Source: Acidobacteriota bacterium (lineage in GTDB: Bacteria; Acidobacteriota; Terriglobia; Terriglobales; Acidobacteriaceae). From it: DNA of 64,000 nucleotides. Under the pieces are notes generated by a model. The model did not search any database. It worked only from the letters and a program-made list of their open reading frames with translations, and was not told the DNA's origin. This document shows, one piece after another, positions 25,287 through 33,382 of the stretch. The DNA is taken from the NCBI GenBank assembly GCA_018268895.1, contig JAFDVP010000013.1, positions 217,267 to 281,266 of the forward strand. Reading direction: 5' to 3'. Made by a program: the position numbers and the translations under genes. The number at the start of each line of letters is the position of its first letter. Within the stretch, counting starts at the first letter, position 1.

Positions 25287-27428
25287 TCAGGCAAGCTCGC
25301 TTTGGACTCTGGCGGCAATCGCAACCGGGCTAAGGCCAAAGACCTCAATCAACTCTTCGTAGGTTGCGGAGTGAATAAATTGCTTCTCCCCCTCTGCGTC
25401 AAGAGTATTGATTGTTTTGACATGGCCTAGTTTGTCGAGACTCAATTTGTCGCCATGCCGGTACAGGACCTTCAGGAAGTTCTGCCAGAGATAGCCATTG
25501 TTTTGTTCGGCGAAGAACATAGGCAGTTCGGTCTCATACAGTTGGACCAGCAGCTCCTTGTCCACGGATGGCATGTCGACAACCATGACATTGATGCCAT
25601 TCTTTGCACAAAGATCGCCTGCGGCAAGCGCTTCATGTACGCCGCGGCCACTGCTGATGAGAATGGCACGATCGCTCTCACTCTGCCGCAACACGTAGCC
25701 TTTTCCGTATTCAAACTCATAGTCGTTGTTGTAAAGCACGGCGGAGCCGGTGCGCATCACCCTGACATAGAGGAGGCCCTTATTGCCCTCCATCGTCCAT
25801 CGCATGATAGAGAGCATCTGCTGCGGGCAGGAGACATCGATGATCTTCAGATGCGCAACCCCGTCGAAGGTCGTGGCGTCGTCGTTTCCCATATGGGTTG
25901 CGCCATTTGTCCGCGTCTCGAAGTTTGCTGCTGTTGCAAGGAACGTTACATCGAGGCCATGCCCTTCGCTCAGCCAGCCGTCGGCTGATTCCATTGCCTC
26001 GATCCGCTCCTGATGGCCGACTGCAATACGCCGCAGCACCTGCCAGTTGAAAAACGGGCAGAACGTGCTGCACCACGCGTTGTATCCGAGAGCGGCGAAG
26101 GCCTCAGCGATGAGCATCATGTTCGCCTCCGCAACGCCGGCGTTGAGGGCGCGCGTCTGATCGACCGCGGCCACACCCGCTTCCAGGCCGCTGGTCGACG
26201 CCAGATCGGAGTCGATGGACATCACTCGCGGATCGCGTGCAAAAACTTTCATTCCGGCAGTAATGATTTCAGCCGCACTGTAGCTCTTGCCGCGATCGAG
26301 TTTGGGAAGACCTGCTGCGTTGTAGCGAATCTGCTTGTCCCTTGCAGGCACGCGCTTCGTGAGAACTGGGCCGATGAACTGGCCCAGGAAGTCGCGGCTC
26401 TTCGATTCACTCGCATGGAGATGCATGCGCTCTGCTTCACTCAAAAAGAGGTCGCGCATCTCCTGTGCGTCGGGCATATCCGTCAAGCGATCGAGAAAAG
26501 CGATGAATTCAGCAACCCGATTCATTCGCTGCTGTTGCTGCAGCTCCAGCTCCTGGGCAAACAACGCGTCAGGCACTGTGACCTTATGTTTGTTGAGAAA
26601 GTCGGAGAACGCGCCAAACCCCTTCTTCGAATTGCAGAGGATCGCCGTTGGCTTGCCGTTGCGGGGGTTGTAACGGAAGCTGTGCAAGGCCTCGAAGACG
26701 CCGTCGTACCGCGTGGCATCGACATTGAATGTGTTCCAGCCGAACGACCGGAAGACCTCTTCAAGAGGGGGCATCGGGTAGAGCATTCGGTCGTGAATGT
26801 CCAGTTGACCGTTGTTTCTATCCACAAGAAGACAGAGATTATCCAGGCCGTGTTGGGAGGCATACATAATGACTTCCCAACACGATCCCTCTTGAAGCTC
26901 TCCATCGCCGACCATGCAGTAGGAGTCAAATTGCGGGCTGCTCTTACCTGCGATTGCGAACCCCTGCGCGACACCGATCCCTTGTCCCATGGGACCAGTT
27001 GCGATGTGGACTCCAGGCAGGATAGGGCCTGGGTGACCGTTCAGAAGGCTCGTGTGCGAGCGCGAGTTCCGCAGGATCGACTCGGGGATATATCCCAGTT
27101 CGGCGTAGATCGAGGCCATAGCTGCGACGGCGTGTCCCTTGCTAAGGGTAAAGATGTCTTGTCCGCGTCGCGTCGGGTCTTCGATATCCAGCCGGATAAA
27201 ACCGCCGTAAAAGAGGGTGACGAGCGGCAGGATGGCCGAAAAAGCTCCTCCAGAATGAAGCCCTTTGTCGACGGCATCGCGGCTTTGTGCCAGCGTGAGG
27301 ATGCGAATGTCGGAGTCTTTAATGGCAAGCAGCTTCAGCAGGCCTTCCCGGATGATGGCGTCGCGATGCAGGGATACGCCACGACTGGACACCCTCGACT
27401 CGGTAACAGAGAATGCTTGCGTGCTCAT
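25287..27428 (-). CDS. Transketolase (full-length)
   Basis: A 713-residue TPP enzyme containing both halves of transketolase in one chain. The TPP motif is GDGELQEGSCWEVIMYASQH at residues 174-193, preceded by LSKGHAVAAMASIYAELGYI and the GPMGQGIGVAQGFAIA loop. The pyrimidine half begins near residue 380 and holds ALNAGVAEANMMLIAEAFAA with the cofactor-activating Glu. It moves two-carbon units between sugar phosphates in the cytoplasm. The sequence context inside a sugar regulon, with its own operator, suggests a dedicated catabolic paralogue and not the housekeeping enzyme; it could also act on an unusual ketose. The ATG at 27428 has AAGGA upstream. Confidence 0.87.
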   Translation of the reverse strand: MSTQAFSVTESRVSSRGVSLHRDAIIREGLLKLLAIKDSDIRILTLAQSRDAVDKGLHSGGAFSAILPLVTLFYGGFIRLDIEDPTRRGQDIFTLSKGHAVAAMASIYAELGYIPESILRNSRSHTSLLNGHPGPILPGVHIATGPMGQGIGVAQGFAIAGKSSPQFDSYCMVGDGELQEGSCWEVIMYASQHGLDNLCLLVDRNNGQLDIHDRMLYPMPPLEEVFRSFGWNTFNVDATRYDGVFEALHSFRYNPRNGKPTAILCNSKKGFGAFSDFLNKHKVTVPDALFAQELELQQQQRMNRVAEFIAFLDRLTDMPDAQEMRDLFLSEAERMHLHASESKSRDFLGQFIGPVLTKRVPARDKQIRYNAAGLPKLDRGKSYSAAEIITAGMKVFARDPRVMSIDSDLASTSGLEAGVAAVDQTRALNAGVAEANMMLIAEAFAALGYNAWCSTFCPFFNWQVLRRIAVGHQERIEAMESADGWLSEGHGLDVTFLATAANFETRTNGATHMGNDDATTFDGVAHLKIIDVSCPQQMLSIMRWTMEGNKGLLYVRVMRTGSAVLYNNDYEFEYGKGYVLRQSESDRAILISSGRGVHEALAAGDLCAKNGINVMVVDMPSVDKELLVQLYETELPMFFAEQNNGYLWQNFLKVLYRHGDKLSLDKLGHVKTINTLDAEGEKQFIHSATYEELIEVFGLSPVAIAARVQSELA

Positions 27429-27460
27429 GCAGTAGGTCCTTTTCGTTGAGGTCAGTATTA

Positions 27461-27496
27461 TTGCATAATACGCATTTATATTTGCGTAATATGAGC
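27461..27496. promoter_or_regulatory. Paired operator, site C
   Basis: TTGCATAATACGCAT (27461-27475) and TTGCGTAATATGAGC (27482-27496), centres 21 bp apart, in the 168 bp between the divergent transketolase and epimerase genes. One bound regulator could control both directions. Confidence 0.75.
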
Positions 27497-27499
27497 AAC

Positions 27500-27529
27500 A
27501 GTATAGGGGCGGTCACGCACGACCGTCAA
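27500..27529 (-). promoter_or_regulatory. Predicted sigma-70 promoter of the transketolase-cupin operon
   Basis: On the reverse strand TTGACG (27529-27524) and TATACT (27505-27500) are 18 bp apart. Operator site C begins 4 bp downstream of the -10. This repeats the promoter-then-operator geometry of sites A and B on the opposite strand. Confidence 0.6.
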
Positions 27530-27596
27530 GCAGAGAAGGGGGACGTTGATGTAAGAACGCCAGACGCTTGTTCGCTAAATGGAAGACAGGAGAAGT

Positions 27597-28553
27597 ATGC
27601 GCGTAGTCGTTATTGGCGGCACTGGACACATTGGGACGTATCTCACGCCCCGGCTGGTTGAGGATGGCCACACGGTGCTCTGCGTGAGCCGCGGCCTTAA
27701 AACTCCCTATCGCGATCATCCGACATGGAAGACTGTCGAGAACGTTTTCGTGGACCGGGCGGCGGAGGAATCTGCGGGAACCTTCGGGGAACGTATCGCG
27801 TCGCTCGATGCAGACGTTGTGATCGACCTGACCTGTTACAAGCCTGAAAGCGCGGAACTGCTGACGGAAGCGCTGCTGGACCGCGTCAAACATTTTCTTC
27901 ATTGCGGGACAATCTGGGTACACGGGCACAGCAGCGAAGTCCCAACGCTGGAAGATGCACCGCGCTCACCCTTCGGCGAGTACGGTATAAGGAAAGCCAC
28001 GATTGAAGCGTATCTGCTTCGCATGGCGCGAGAGAATCATTTTCCGGCCACTGTTCTTCATCCGGGGCATCTTGTAGGAGTTGGATGGAACCCCATCAAT
28101 CCTCAAGGCCACTTCAATCCTGAAGTGTTTTCCGATCTCGCACATGGCAAACAACTGTCGCTGCCGCATCTTGGAATGGAGACAGTGCACCACGTACACG
28201 CCGACGATGTTGCCCTGGCATTCCAGTGCGCAGTAGCACAACGAAGCTCCGCGATCGGGGAGAGCTTTCACGTCGTCTCGCCCGCTGCGTTGACACTTCG
28301 CGGATTTGCGGAGCAGATGGCCCACTGGTTCGGCCGTCCCGCAACGTTGGCCTTTCTGCCATGGGAGGAATGGAAGAGAACCGTTGCAGAGAAAGATGCG
28401 GCGGCTACCTGGGACCACATCGCCCATTCGCCGAACTGCAGCATCGCGAAGGCGCGAGCGTTGCTTGGCTACCGGCCCAGGTATACCTCGCTTCAGGCGG
28501 TTCAGGAAGCCGTAACGGATATGAAACGGCGTGGCGTCATGGATGGCGAATAG
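27597..28553 (+). CDS. NAD-dependent epimerase/dehydratase family protein
   Basis: A 318-residue extended short-chain dehydrogenase. The N-terminal Rossmann motif is VVVIGGTGHIGTYLTPRLVE. The expected catalytic YxxxK is seen as FGEYGIRKATIEAYLL, with Tyr and Lys four apart. A substrate domain follows. I chose the ATG at 27597 because AGGAGA precedes it closely; the ATG at 27579 is upstream of that site. It is divergent from transketolase across site C. The likely role is oxidation, epimerisation or dehydration of a sugar or sugar nucleotide in the same pathway; the exact substrate is unknown. Confidence 0.82.
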   Translation: MRVVVIGGTGHIGTYLTPRLVEDGHTVLCVSRGLKTPYRDHPTWKTVENVFVDRAAEESAGTFGERIASLDADVVIDLTCYKPESAELLTEALLDRVKHFLHCGTIWVHGHSSEVPTLEDAPRSPFGEYGIRKATIEAYLLRMARENHFPATVLHPGHLVGVGWNPINPQGHFNPEVFSDLAHGKQLSLPHLGMETVHHVHADDVALAFQCAVAQRSSAIGESFHVVSPAALTLRGFAEQMAHWFGRPATLAFLPWEEWKRTVAEKDAAATWDHIAHSPNCSIAKARALLGYRPRYTSLQAVQEAVTDMKRRGVMDGE

Positions 28554-28583
28554 GAGCCACAGACAACGCCACGCTTCAAGAAG

Positions 28584-29609
28584 CTAGCGGCTCTCATTCC
28601 AATGCACCATCGGCAGTCCAGGCACCGGGGCGCGGAAGTAGGGAATGCTGTGAGCACGCAACGATCCGATGTAAACCGTTTGAAGGTCAGGTCCACCAAA
28701 GGTGACGCTGGCCATCCACGGTGCGATGCCGCGGCCGGTAGCGAATAGAACCTCTTCAGTTACAGCGCCTGCACGAAATTGATCTTCGAGCGCCGTTACT
28801 CTGGCGGGATCGCCTTCGTCGAGAAGAACTCTCAGGTCGCCTTGTGGTGTGAGCACAAAGAGCTTGTCTGAATAGACGCACGTCCCCCACAGGTTGCCGA
28901 TGCTGTCGAAGGCAATGCCGTCGGGCCAGGCTCCGGTGCCCAGGCTGCTGGGGCCGAAGATCTCCCGCTCGCCGAGAGAGCCATCTTCATGCACACGGAG
29001 CCGGCTGATGCATCCGCCGGTCGTCTCTACGACGTACATGTACTCCTCTTTCGCGTCCATTCGAATCTCGTTGGTGAAGTGAAAGCCCTCGGCGACGATG
29101 TGGAACTTACCGTCAATGTATCGTGCGATATAACCATCCGGCAGGTCGGGCCGCAGCGCGTGCATCCAGTTCTTGATTCTGGTTGAAATGGTGATCCAGA
29201 TACGCCCCCTGGAATCGCGCAGGACAAAATTTACTTTGCCGATCGCTTCTCCATCGATGCTGTCGGCGAGCACCTTCGATTCGCCCGAGCGAGTCATGAT
29301 CTCGAGGCGGTCCGTGCCGAAGTTCGAGATCAGGATGTCTCCATTTGGAGCAAACGCCAGCCCGTTGGGGAGTGTGCCGGTCAGATACCGCGTCGCCTCG
29401 CTATCTGCCTCTGCGAAGTGAGCGGAGATTTTCTGCGTGACGATCTCCTGCGTTCCATCGTGACGCATACGGACGACGCCTCCGCGTGAATCCGCCGACC
29501 ACAAGGTCCCATCCTTCTCCGCGAGGATACATTCGGGCCTTTGCAGGCCATGACCGATATATTGCAGCTTGGATTTATCGATTCCAAAATCCAGAACAGG
29601 GTTTTCCAT
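28584..29609 (-). CDS. SMP-30/gluconolactonase family lactonase
   Basis: A 341-residue six-bladed propeller of the SMP-30/gluconolactonase/luciferin-regenerating family, which opens sugar lactones to aldonic acids using one divalent metal. Metal ligands expected in the family are seen as Glu26 in LQRPECILAEKDG, an Asn in FTNEIRMD and an Asp in AWPDGIAFD. The product fits well downstream of a quinoprotein that would make a lactone. No signal peptide is visible, so it is probably cytoplasmic. AGGAG lies just upstream of the ATG. It has its own operator, site D, and converges on the epimerase. Confidence 0.85.
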   Translation of the reverse strand: MENPVLDFGIDKSKLQYIGHGLQRPECILAEKDGTLWSADSRGGVVRMRHDGTQEIVTQKISAHFAEADSEATRYLTGTLPNGLAFAPNGDILISNFGTDRLEIMTRSGESKVLADSIDGEAIGKVNFVLRDSRGRIWITISTRIKNWMHALRPDLPDGYIARYIDGKFHIVAEGFHFTNEIRMDAKEEYMYVVETTGGCISRLRVHEDGSLGEREIFGPSSLGTGAWPDGIAFDSIGNLWGTCVYSDKLFVLTPQGDLRVLLDEGDPARVTALEDQFRAGAVTEEVLFATGRGIAPWMASVTFGGPDLQTVYIGSLRAHSIPYFRAPVPGLPMVHWNESR

Positions 29610-29623
29610 CCGCGCTCCTATTG

Positions 29624-29659
29624 TTGCTTATTATGCAAAATAGTTTGCTTGATAAGCTC
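29624..29659. promoter_or_regulatory. Paired operator, site D, overlapping the SMP-30 promoter
   Basis: TTGCTTATTATGCAA (29624-29638) and TTGCTTGATAAGCTC (29645-29659), centres 21 bp apart. On the reverse strand TTGGTC (29665-29660) and TATTTT (29642-29637) with a 17-bp spacer could be the promoter; one half site then lies in the spacer and the other touches the -10. Confidence 0.65.
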
Positions 29660-29748
29660 GACCAAAGGCAAGCAAGGAGGGAGGGCTTTTCGCAAACACT
29701 CCAGCGCAGCAGCGCAATGTGCTTCGTGCTTTTGGGAGGAGAATCTCG

Positions 29749-30549
29749 TCAGGCGGTTTCGTCGGCAGCATCGTCAGCATTGCTGAGAAGCTCGCCGATC
29801 TTCGTTGCGCACTGTACGACCCGTTTGGAATACGCGGGGAAATGTTCCTTGAGGAAACGCGAGGCCGGCGCCGAGATTCCAATCGACCCAACGATGATGC
29901 TGTCATTCAGGCGGATCGGTGCGGCAACGCAACGCATGCCTTCCATGAATTCCGCTTCGTCGAGTGCATATCCCCGCTGCCGGATTCCAGAGCACTCCTT
30001 TACGAGCGCGGGAAAAGTTTTAATCGTTGTCTTGGTGAATGATTGCAACGAGCCGCTGCCAAAGATCGACTTCAACTCCTGCTCATTGGCATCCGCAAGC
30101 AGGGCCTTGCCATGAGCCGTGGCGTGGAGGGGCACCAATTCACCGGTCTGTCCGGCGACGACAATGACATGGCGCGCATGCACGGAGTCGATGAACAAGG
30201 CATTCTTTCCTTCGCGAATGGCAAGATGCGCCGTCTCATTGAGACCGTTGGCAAGTGCCTTCAGCTCGTTGTGGGCCACCCGGACGAGCATATTGCTCCA
30301 GTCATACTGTCGAGAGAGCGTCCAGATGGCCGAACCTAAGATGTAGTCTTTCCGGCCTGCGGGGCTGGAGAGAAAACCGCGACGACGCAAAGTCTGGGCA
30401 AGACGGAAGGCGCTGCTCCGGTCTACATTCAGAAGCTCGGCGAGTTCGCCAAGGTTCACAGGCTGCTTGGATGTCGCCACCGCCTGAAGAATCGTCAGGC
30501 CACGGTCAAGGCTCTGAATGAAGGGAAGCTGCGCTGCTTTTTTTGCCAT
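29749..30549 (-). CDS. IclR-family transcriptional regulator
   Basis: A 266-residue regulator. The N-terminal winged helix-turn-helix (about residues 10-70) reads IQSLDRGLTILQAVATSKQP and NLGELAELLNVDRSSAFRLA. The C-terminal IclR effector domain (about 85-255) contains HATAHGKALLADANEQELKS and the block RQRGYALDEAEFMEGMRCVA. Family members bind as dimers or tetramers to palindromes and respond to small acids or sugars. It follows the Tat-exported TIM-barrel gene after 13 bp, so it is probably transcribed from the site E promoter and autoregulated. It is the only regulator in this cluster and is my candidate for the paired operators. Confidence 0.92.
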   Translation of the reverse strand: MAKKAAQLPFIQSLDRGLTILQAVATSKQPVNLGELAELLNVDRSSAFRLAQTLRRRGFLSSPAGRKDYILGSAIWTLSRQYDWSNMLVRVAHNELKALANGLNETAHLAIREGKNALFIDSVHARHVIVVAGQTGELVPLHATAHGKALLADANEQELKSIFGSGSLQSFTKTTIKTFPALVKECSGIRQRGYALDEAEFMEGMRCVAAPIRLNDSIIVGSIGISAPASRFLKEHFPAYSKRVVQCATKIGELLSNADDAADETA

Positions 30550-30562
30550 TTACTCTTTGCGC

Positions 30563-31474
30563 TCACGCTCTGAATTCGACTCCTATGGTCCGGAGGTAAT
30601 CCCTGCTTTCTCTTGCCAGAGTGGCCGGAGGGGTAGGAGATGGGGTCCTGGAATCGTTGTCTAGCTCGACCATTACCATACCACTAATCTTTCTGCCCTC
30701 CATCATCTTCAAGATGGCCCGGACGTCGACGGTGCCCTGCCCGAGGGGACAATAACCCGCGAGGCGCTCGTCCTTCCCGTTGTAGTCCTTCAGGTGCATA
30801 TGCTGCACGATTGGCAGGAAGTCCTTAACGACCTTCACGGCATCCTGACCGCCCTTCGTAAGTTGCCCCACGTCGGGACCAAACTTCAGGTGCCGCGTAT
30901 CGACCGATTCGAGCACAGCGTAGGTCTCATCCCTCGACTCGATGCAGGTGCCGGTGTGCTGATGCAAAACCGGCGTCAGCCCTTCCTGCTCGACCACGAG
31001 CGCAAGCTCGTTCAGTGCGCTGACAATCGTTGTCCTGTTCGCGGGAAAGTCGTACGTCTTTCGATCGACCGGATTTGGGCCAACGACAAATATCCTGCCG
31101 TTGCACTGCTTGATCAGCTTGCACCAGTTTTTTGCTCTGGCGATCTCATCGGCTTTCCGTGACGGCTCGGTCAGATTCATCGTGCAATAGCCCGAGATAA
31201 GCGGTAGCCGATTTTTTTCGAGAACGGCTTCGAGGCCTCCCTTGCTCTGCCAATGGGAAAGCACGTCGCCAAAGGTCTCGAACCCATAAAAGCCCAGCGA
31301 CGAGACCGACTGAATCGCCAGATCAACCTGATCGTTCCTCCAGGTGATTCCGGTATAGCCCACATGGGTTCGCAGTTTTCTGGGCGGGGCGGCAAGGCCG
31401 GATTGCGCGACTTGCATTGCGGCGACGGCGGCGAGCGAGGCCAATACATCACGACGGGTAAACATTCGACTCAA
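30563..31474 (-). CDS. Tat-exported sugar phosphate isomerase/epimerase-type TIM barrel
   Basis: A xylose-isomerase-like (AP endonuclease 2) TIM barrel of about 303 residues. A Tat signal is present: MFTRRDVLASLAAVAAMQVA, with cleavage likely after SGLAAP. Barrel motifs include VLHQHTGTCIESRDETYAVL, LKFGPDVGQLTKGG and MHLKDYNGKDERLAGYCPLG with His, Asp and Glu metal ligands. The start is difficult. I prefer the TTG at 31474, six bases after AGGAGG (31486-31481). The ATG at 31465 is close behind, while the ATG-like start at 31501 would fall inside operator site E. Such exported isomerases often accompany 3-keto-glycoside breakdown. It heads an operon with the IclR gene. Confidence 0.82.
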   Translation of the reverse strand: MSRMFTRRDVLASLAAVAAMQVAQSGLAAPPRKLRTHVGYTGITWRNDQVDLAIQSVSSLGFYGFETFGDVLSHWQSKGGLEAVLEKNRLPLISGYCTMNLTEPSRKADEIARAKNWCKLIKQCNGRIFVVGPNPVDRKTYDFPANRTTIVSALNELALVVEQEGLTPVLHQHTGTCIESRDETYAVLESVDTRHLKFGPDVGQLTKGGQDAVKVVKDFLPIVQHMHLKDYNGKDERLAGYCPLGQGTVDVRAILKMMEGRKISGMVMVELDNDSRTPSPTPPATLARESRDYLRTIGVEFRA

Positions 31475-31493
31475 GAAAGGCCTCCTCGATGAA

Positions 31494-31529
31494 TTGCGCA
31501 AAACGCATAAAAAATTGCATATGTCGCAA
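31494..31529. promoter_or_regulatory. Paired operator, site E, upstream of the TIM barrel-iclR operon
   Basis: TTGCGCAAAACGCAT (31494-31508) and TTGCATATGTCGCAA (31515-31529), centres 21 bp apart. On the reverse strand a TTGACA (31561-31556) lies upstream, but the -10 (near 31533-31540) is weak. Control here would make the regulator autoregulated. Confidence 0.7.
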
Positions 31530-31630
31530 TAACCTTGCTACAGCGATTTATCCATTGTCAAGGGGAGCTCTTGATTTCCCAGCGGCTTAACGAAGGTCTT
31601 CCGCGTCGCCAGGGAATCGGAAAAGCAGGC

Positions 31631-31659
31631 TTGACCAATTCTCATGCTGCCGATAAGAT
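31631..31659 (+). promoter_or_regulatory. Predicted sigma-70 promoter of the SDR operon
   Basis: TTGACC (31631-31636) and TAAGAT (31654-31659) with a 17-bp spacer. Site F starts 10 bp after the -10. Confidence 0.58.
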
Positions 31660-31668
31660 TCTTCAAGA

Positions 31669-31704
31669 TTGCACATTGTGCAATAAGAATCTCGTTTCAC
31701 GCAA
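31669..31704. promoter_or_regulatory. Paired operator, site F, upstream of the SDR genes
   Basis: The first half site, TTGCACATTGTGCAA (31669-31683), is a perfect 7+1+7 palindrome. The second, TCTCGTTTCACGCAA (31690-31704), is degenerate on the left. Centres are 21 bp apart. A further near-palindrome CACGCAATATGCGTG (31698-31712) overlaps the second site and may be an alternative register. Confidence 0.68.
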
Positions 31705-31758
31705 TATGCGTGATTGCGCTGGAATCGAGATTTACATGGCAATCGCAAAGGAGCCGCC

Positions 31759-32541
31759 TTGCCGAACTACACAAGTTTTGGACTCAATGACAAGGTTGCA
31801 ATCGCGACGGGGGCCTCTCAAGGCATTGGACGCGCAATTGCCTTGGGGTTGGCACAGGCGGGCGCCCATTTGGTTCTCGCAAAGTATCCTGGCCCTCGAA
31901 TGCACGAAATTGAAGAAGTGCAGCGAGAGATTGAAGCTCTTGGGCGCAGGGCGCTGATCGTTGTGACCGATGTCAACAAGGTGGAAGATTGCCGTTCCCT
32001 CATCGATAAGACGATAGACGCCTTCGGCCGGGTCGATATTCTCGTGAACAACGCCAGTTGGACAGGGACCGGCGATGCGATCGATGTCACGGAAGAAGAG
32101 TACGACAGGACCTTCGACGCCAGCGTCAAGAGTGTGTTCTTCGCCTCTCAGGCAGCGGCGCGCGTCATGCTTCAACAGGCGGGAGGTGGACGAATCATTC
32201 ATATTGGTTCGAACTTTGGCGAAGTCGCCTTCAAGAAACGGGCTGTCTATGCAGCTGCGAAGGCCGCCGTCCATCATATGGCGAAGGCGCTTTCGCTGGA
32301 GTGGGCCGATAGAGGAGTGGTGGTCAATACGGTAGCGCCGTGCATCACCGAAACGGAATCGCGCAAAAACATTCTTGAGCGGCCGGGGTATAAAGAGTGG
32401 GCCACCCAGGAGATGATCCCCCGTGGACGATGGAATCAACCCGAAGACATTGTCGGCGCCGTTCTGTTTCTGTCGAGTGACCTGGCATCTATGATCGTTG
32501 GCCACACGCTGATGGTCGATGGTGGCTGGACGATTCACTGA
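31759..32541 (+). CDS. Short-chain dehydrogenase/reductase
   Basis: A 260-residue classical SDR using NAD(P). Motifs: GASQGIGRAIALGLAQAGAH for cofactor binding, DILVNNAS, then HIGSNFGEV with the catalytic Ser and VYAAAKAAVHHMAKAL with Tyr and Lys. I chose the TTG at 31759, because AAGGAG ends 5 bases before it and MPNYTSFGLNDKVAIATGAS is a sensible N-terminus. The TTG at 31714 would overlap the operator region and lacks a binding site. It is followed 62 bp later by a second SDR, and both are probably driven from the site F promoter. It likely oxidises or reduces a sugar hydroxyl group; the substrate is not identifiable. Confidence 0.84.
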   Translation: MPNYTSFGLNDKVAIATGASQGIGRAIALGLAQAGAHLVLAKYPGPRMHEIEEVQREIEALGRRALIVVTDVNKVEDCRSLIDKTIDAFGRVDILVNNASWTGTGDAIDVTEEEYDRTFDASVKSVFFASQAAARVMLQQAGGGRIIHIGSNFGEVAFKKRAVYAAAKAAVHHMAKALSLEWADRGVVVNTVAPCITETESRKNILERPGYKEWATQEMIPRGRWNQPEDIVGAVLFLSSDLASMIVGHTLMVDGGWTIH

Positions 32542-32603
32542 GGCTGGCCCGTGACGCTCGCTGGACGTATCTCAAGCAAAACGAAGAGCCTAAAGGACAA
32601 GAG

Positions 32604-33359
32604 ATGAAGCTGAAAAACAGGATCGCCGTTGTTACGGGAGCAGGCCAGGGCATCGGACGGGGAATCGCCGAGATCTTCGCGAACGAAGGGGCGGATATCG
32701 TCGTCAACGATCTGGAGGCGGATTCCAGAACGGCAGAAGTGAAAAAGGCGATTGAATCGAAGGGTGTCCGCTGCGAGGTCATCGCCGGCGACGTGACGAA
32801 GCGGGACGATGTAGAGAACCTGTTCGATCAAACATGGAGTCTGCTGGGGCCGGCGGACATCCTGGTGAACAACGCCGGCATCGAGACGATCGTTCCTTTT
32901 ACCGAGCTTACCGATGAGCAGTGGGAGGCCGTGACCAATACCAACCTCAAAAGTGTGTGGATGTGCGCACAAACGTTTTGCAAGCGCCTGATTGCAGAAC
33001 ATCGCAAGGGCGCGATCGTCAACATTGGGTCAATCCAGGCGGCGCGCGTTCTTCCTGGCCGGACGCACTATGCGCCCAGCAAGCTGGCCATCGAAGCTCT
33101 CACGCGGAATATCTCCGCAGAAGTTGGACCTAACGGAATCCGTGTCAATTGTATTCATCCAGGCTTGATCGACACACCGATGATTCAGTGGGTTCTGCAG
33201 AGTCCAGAGATACTTCCTCAGGTAACCGGCCAGATCTCCCTTGGACGACCTGGCCTGCCCTGTGAAGTTGGGGCCGTTGCAGCGTTTCTGGTCTCCGATG
33301 AATCAGCCTACGTCACCGGTCAGTCTCTCTATGTCGATGGTGGATGGGTAGGAAAATAA
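32604..33359 (+). CDS. Short-chain dehydrogenase/reductase (glucose dehydrogenase/FabG-like)
   Basis: A 251-residue classical SDR. TGAGQGIGRGIAEIFANEGA binds the cofactor, with DLEAD after the second strand suggesting NAD preference through the acidic residue. NNAGIETIVPF, VNIGSIQAARV and THYAPSKLAIEALTRNISAE supply Asn, Ser, Tyr and Lys. The C-terminal GQSLYVDGGWVGK is the usual SDR ending. It differs clearly from its upstream neighbour, so the two are not a recent duplication. An oxidation step on a sugar, uronate or aldonate is the likely role. Confidence 0.86.
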   Translation: MKLKNRIAVVTGAGQGIGRGIAEIFANEGADIVVNDLEADSRTAEVKKAIESKGVRCEVIAGDVTKRDDVENLFDQTWSLLGPADILVNNAGIETIVPFTELTDEQWEAVTNTNLKSVWMCAQTFCKRLIAEHRKGAIVNIGSIQAARVLPGRTHYAPSKLAIEALTRNISAEVGPNGIRVNCIHPGLIDTPMIQWVLQSPEILPQVTGQISLGRPGLPCEVGAVAAFLVSDESAYVTGQSLYVDGGWVGK

Positions 33360-33382
33360 TGGCAAGCGCAAGACCCGCTGAT

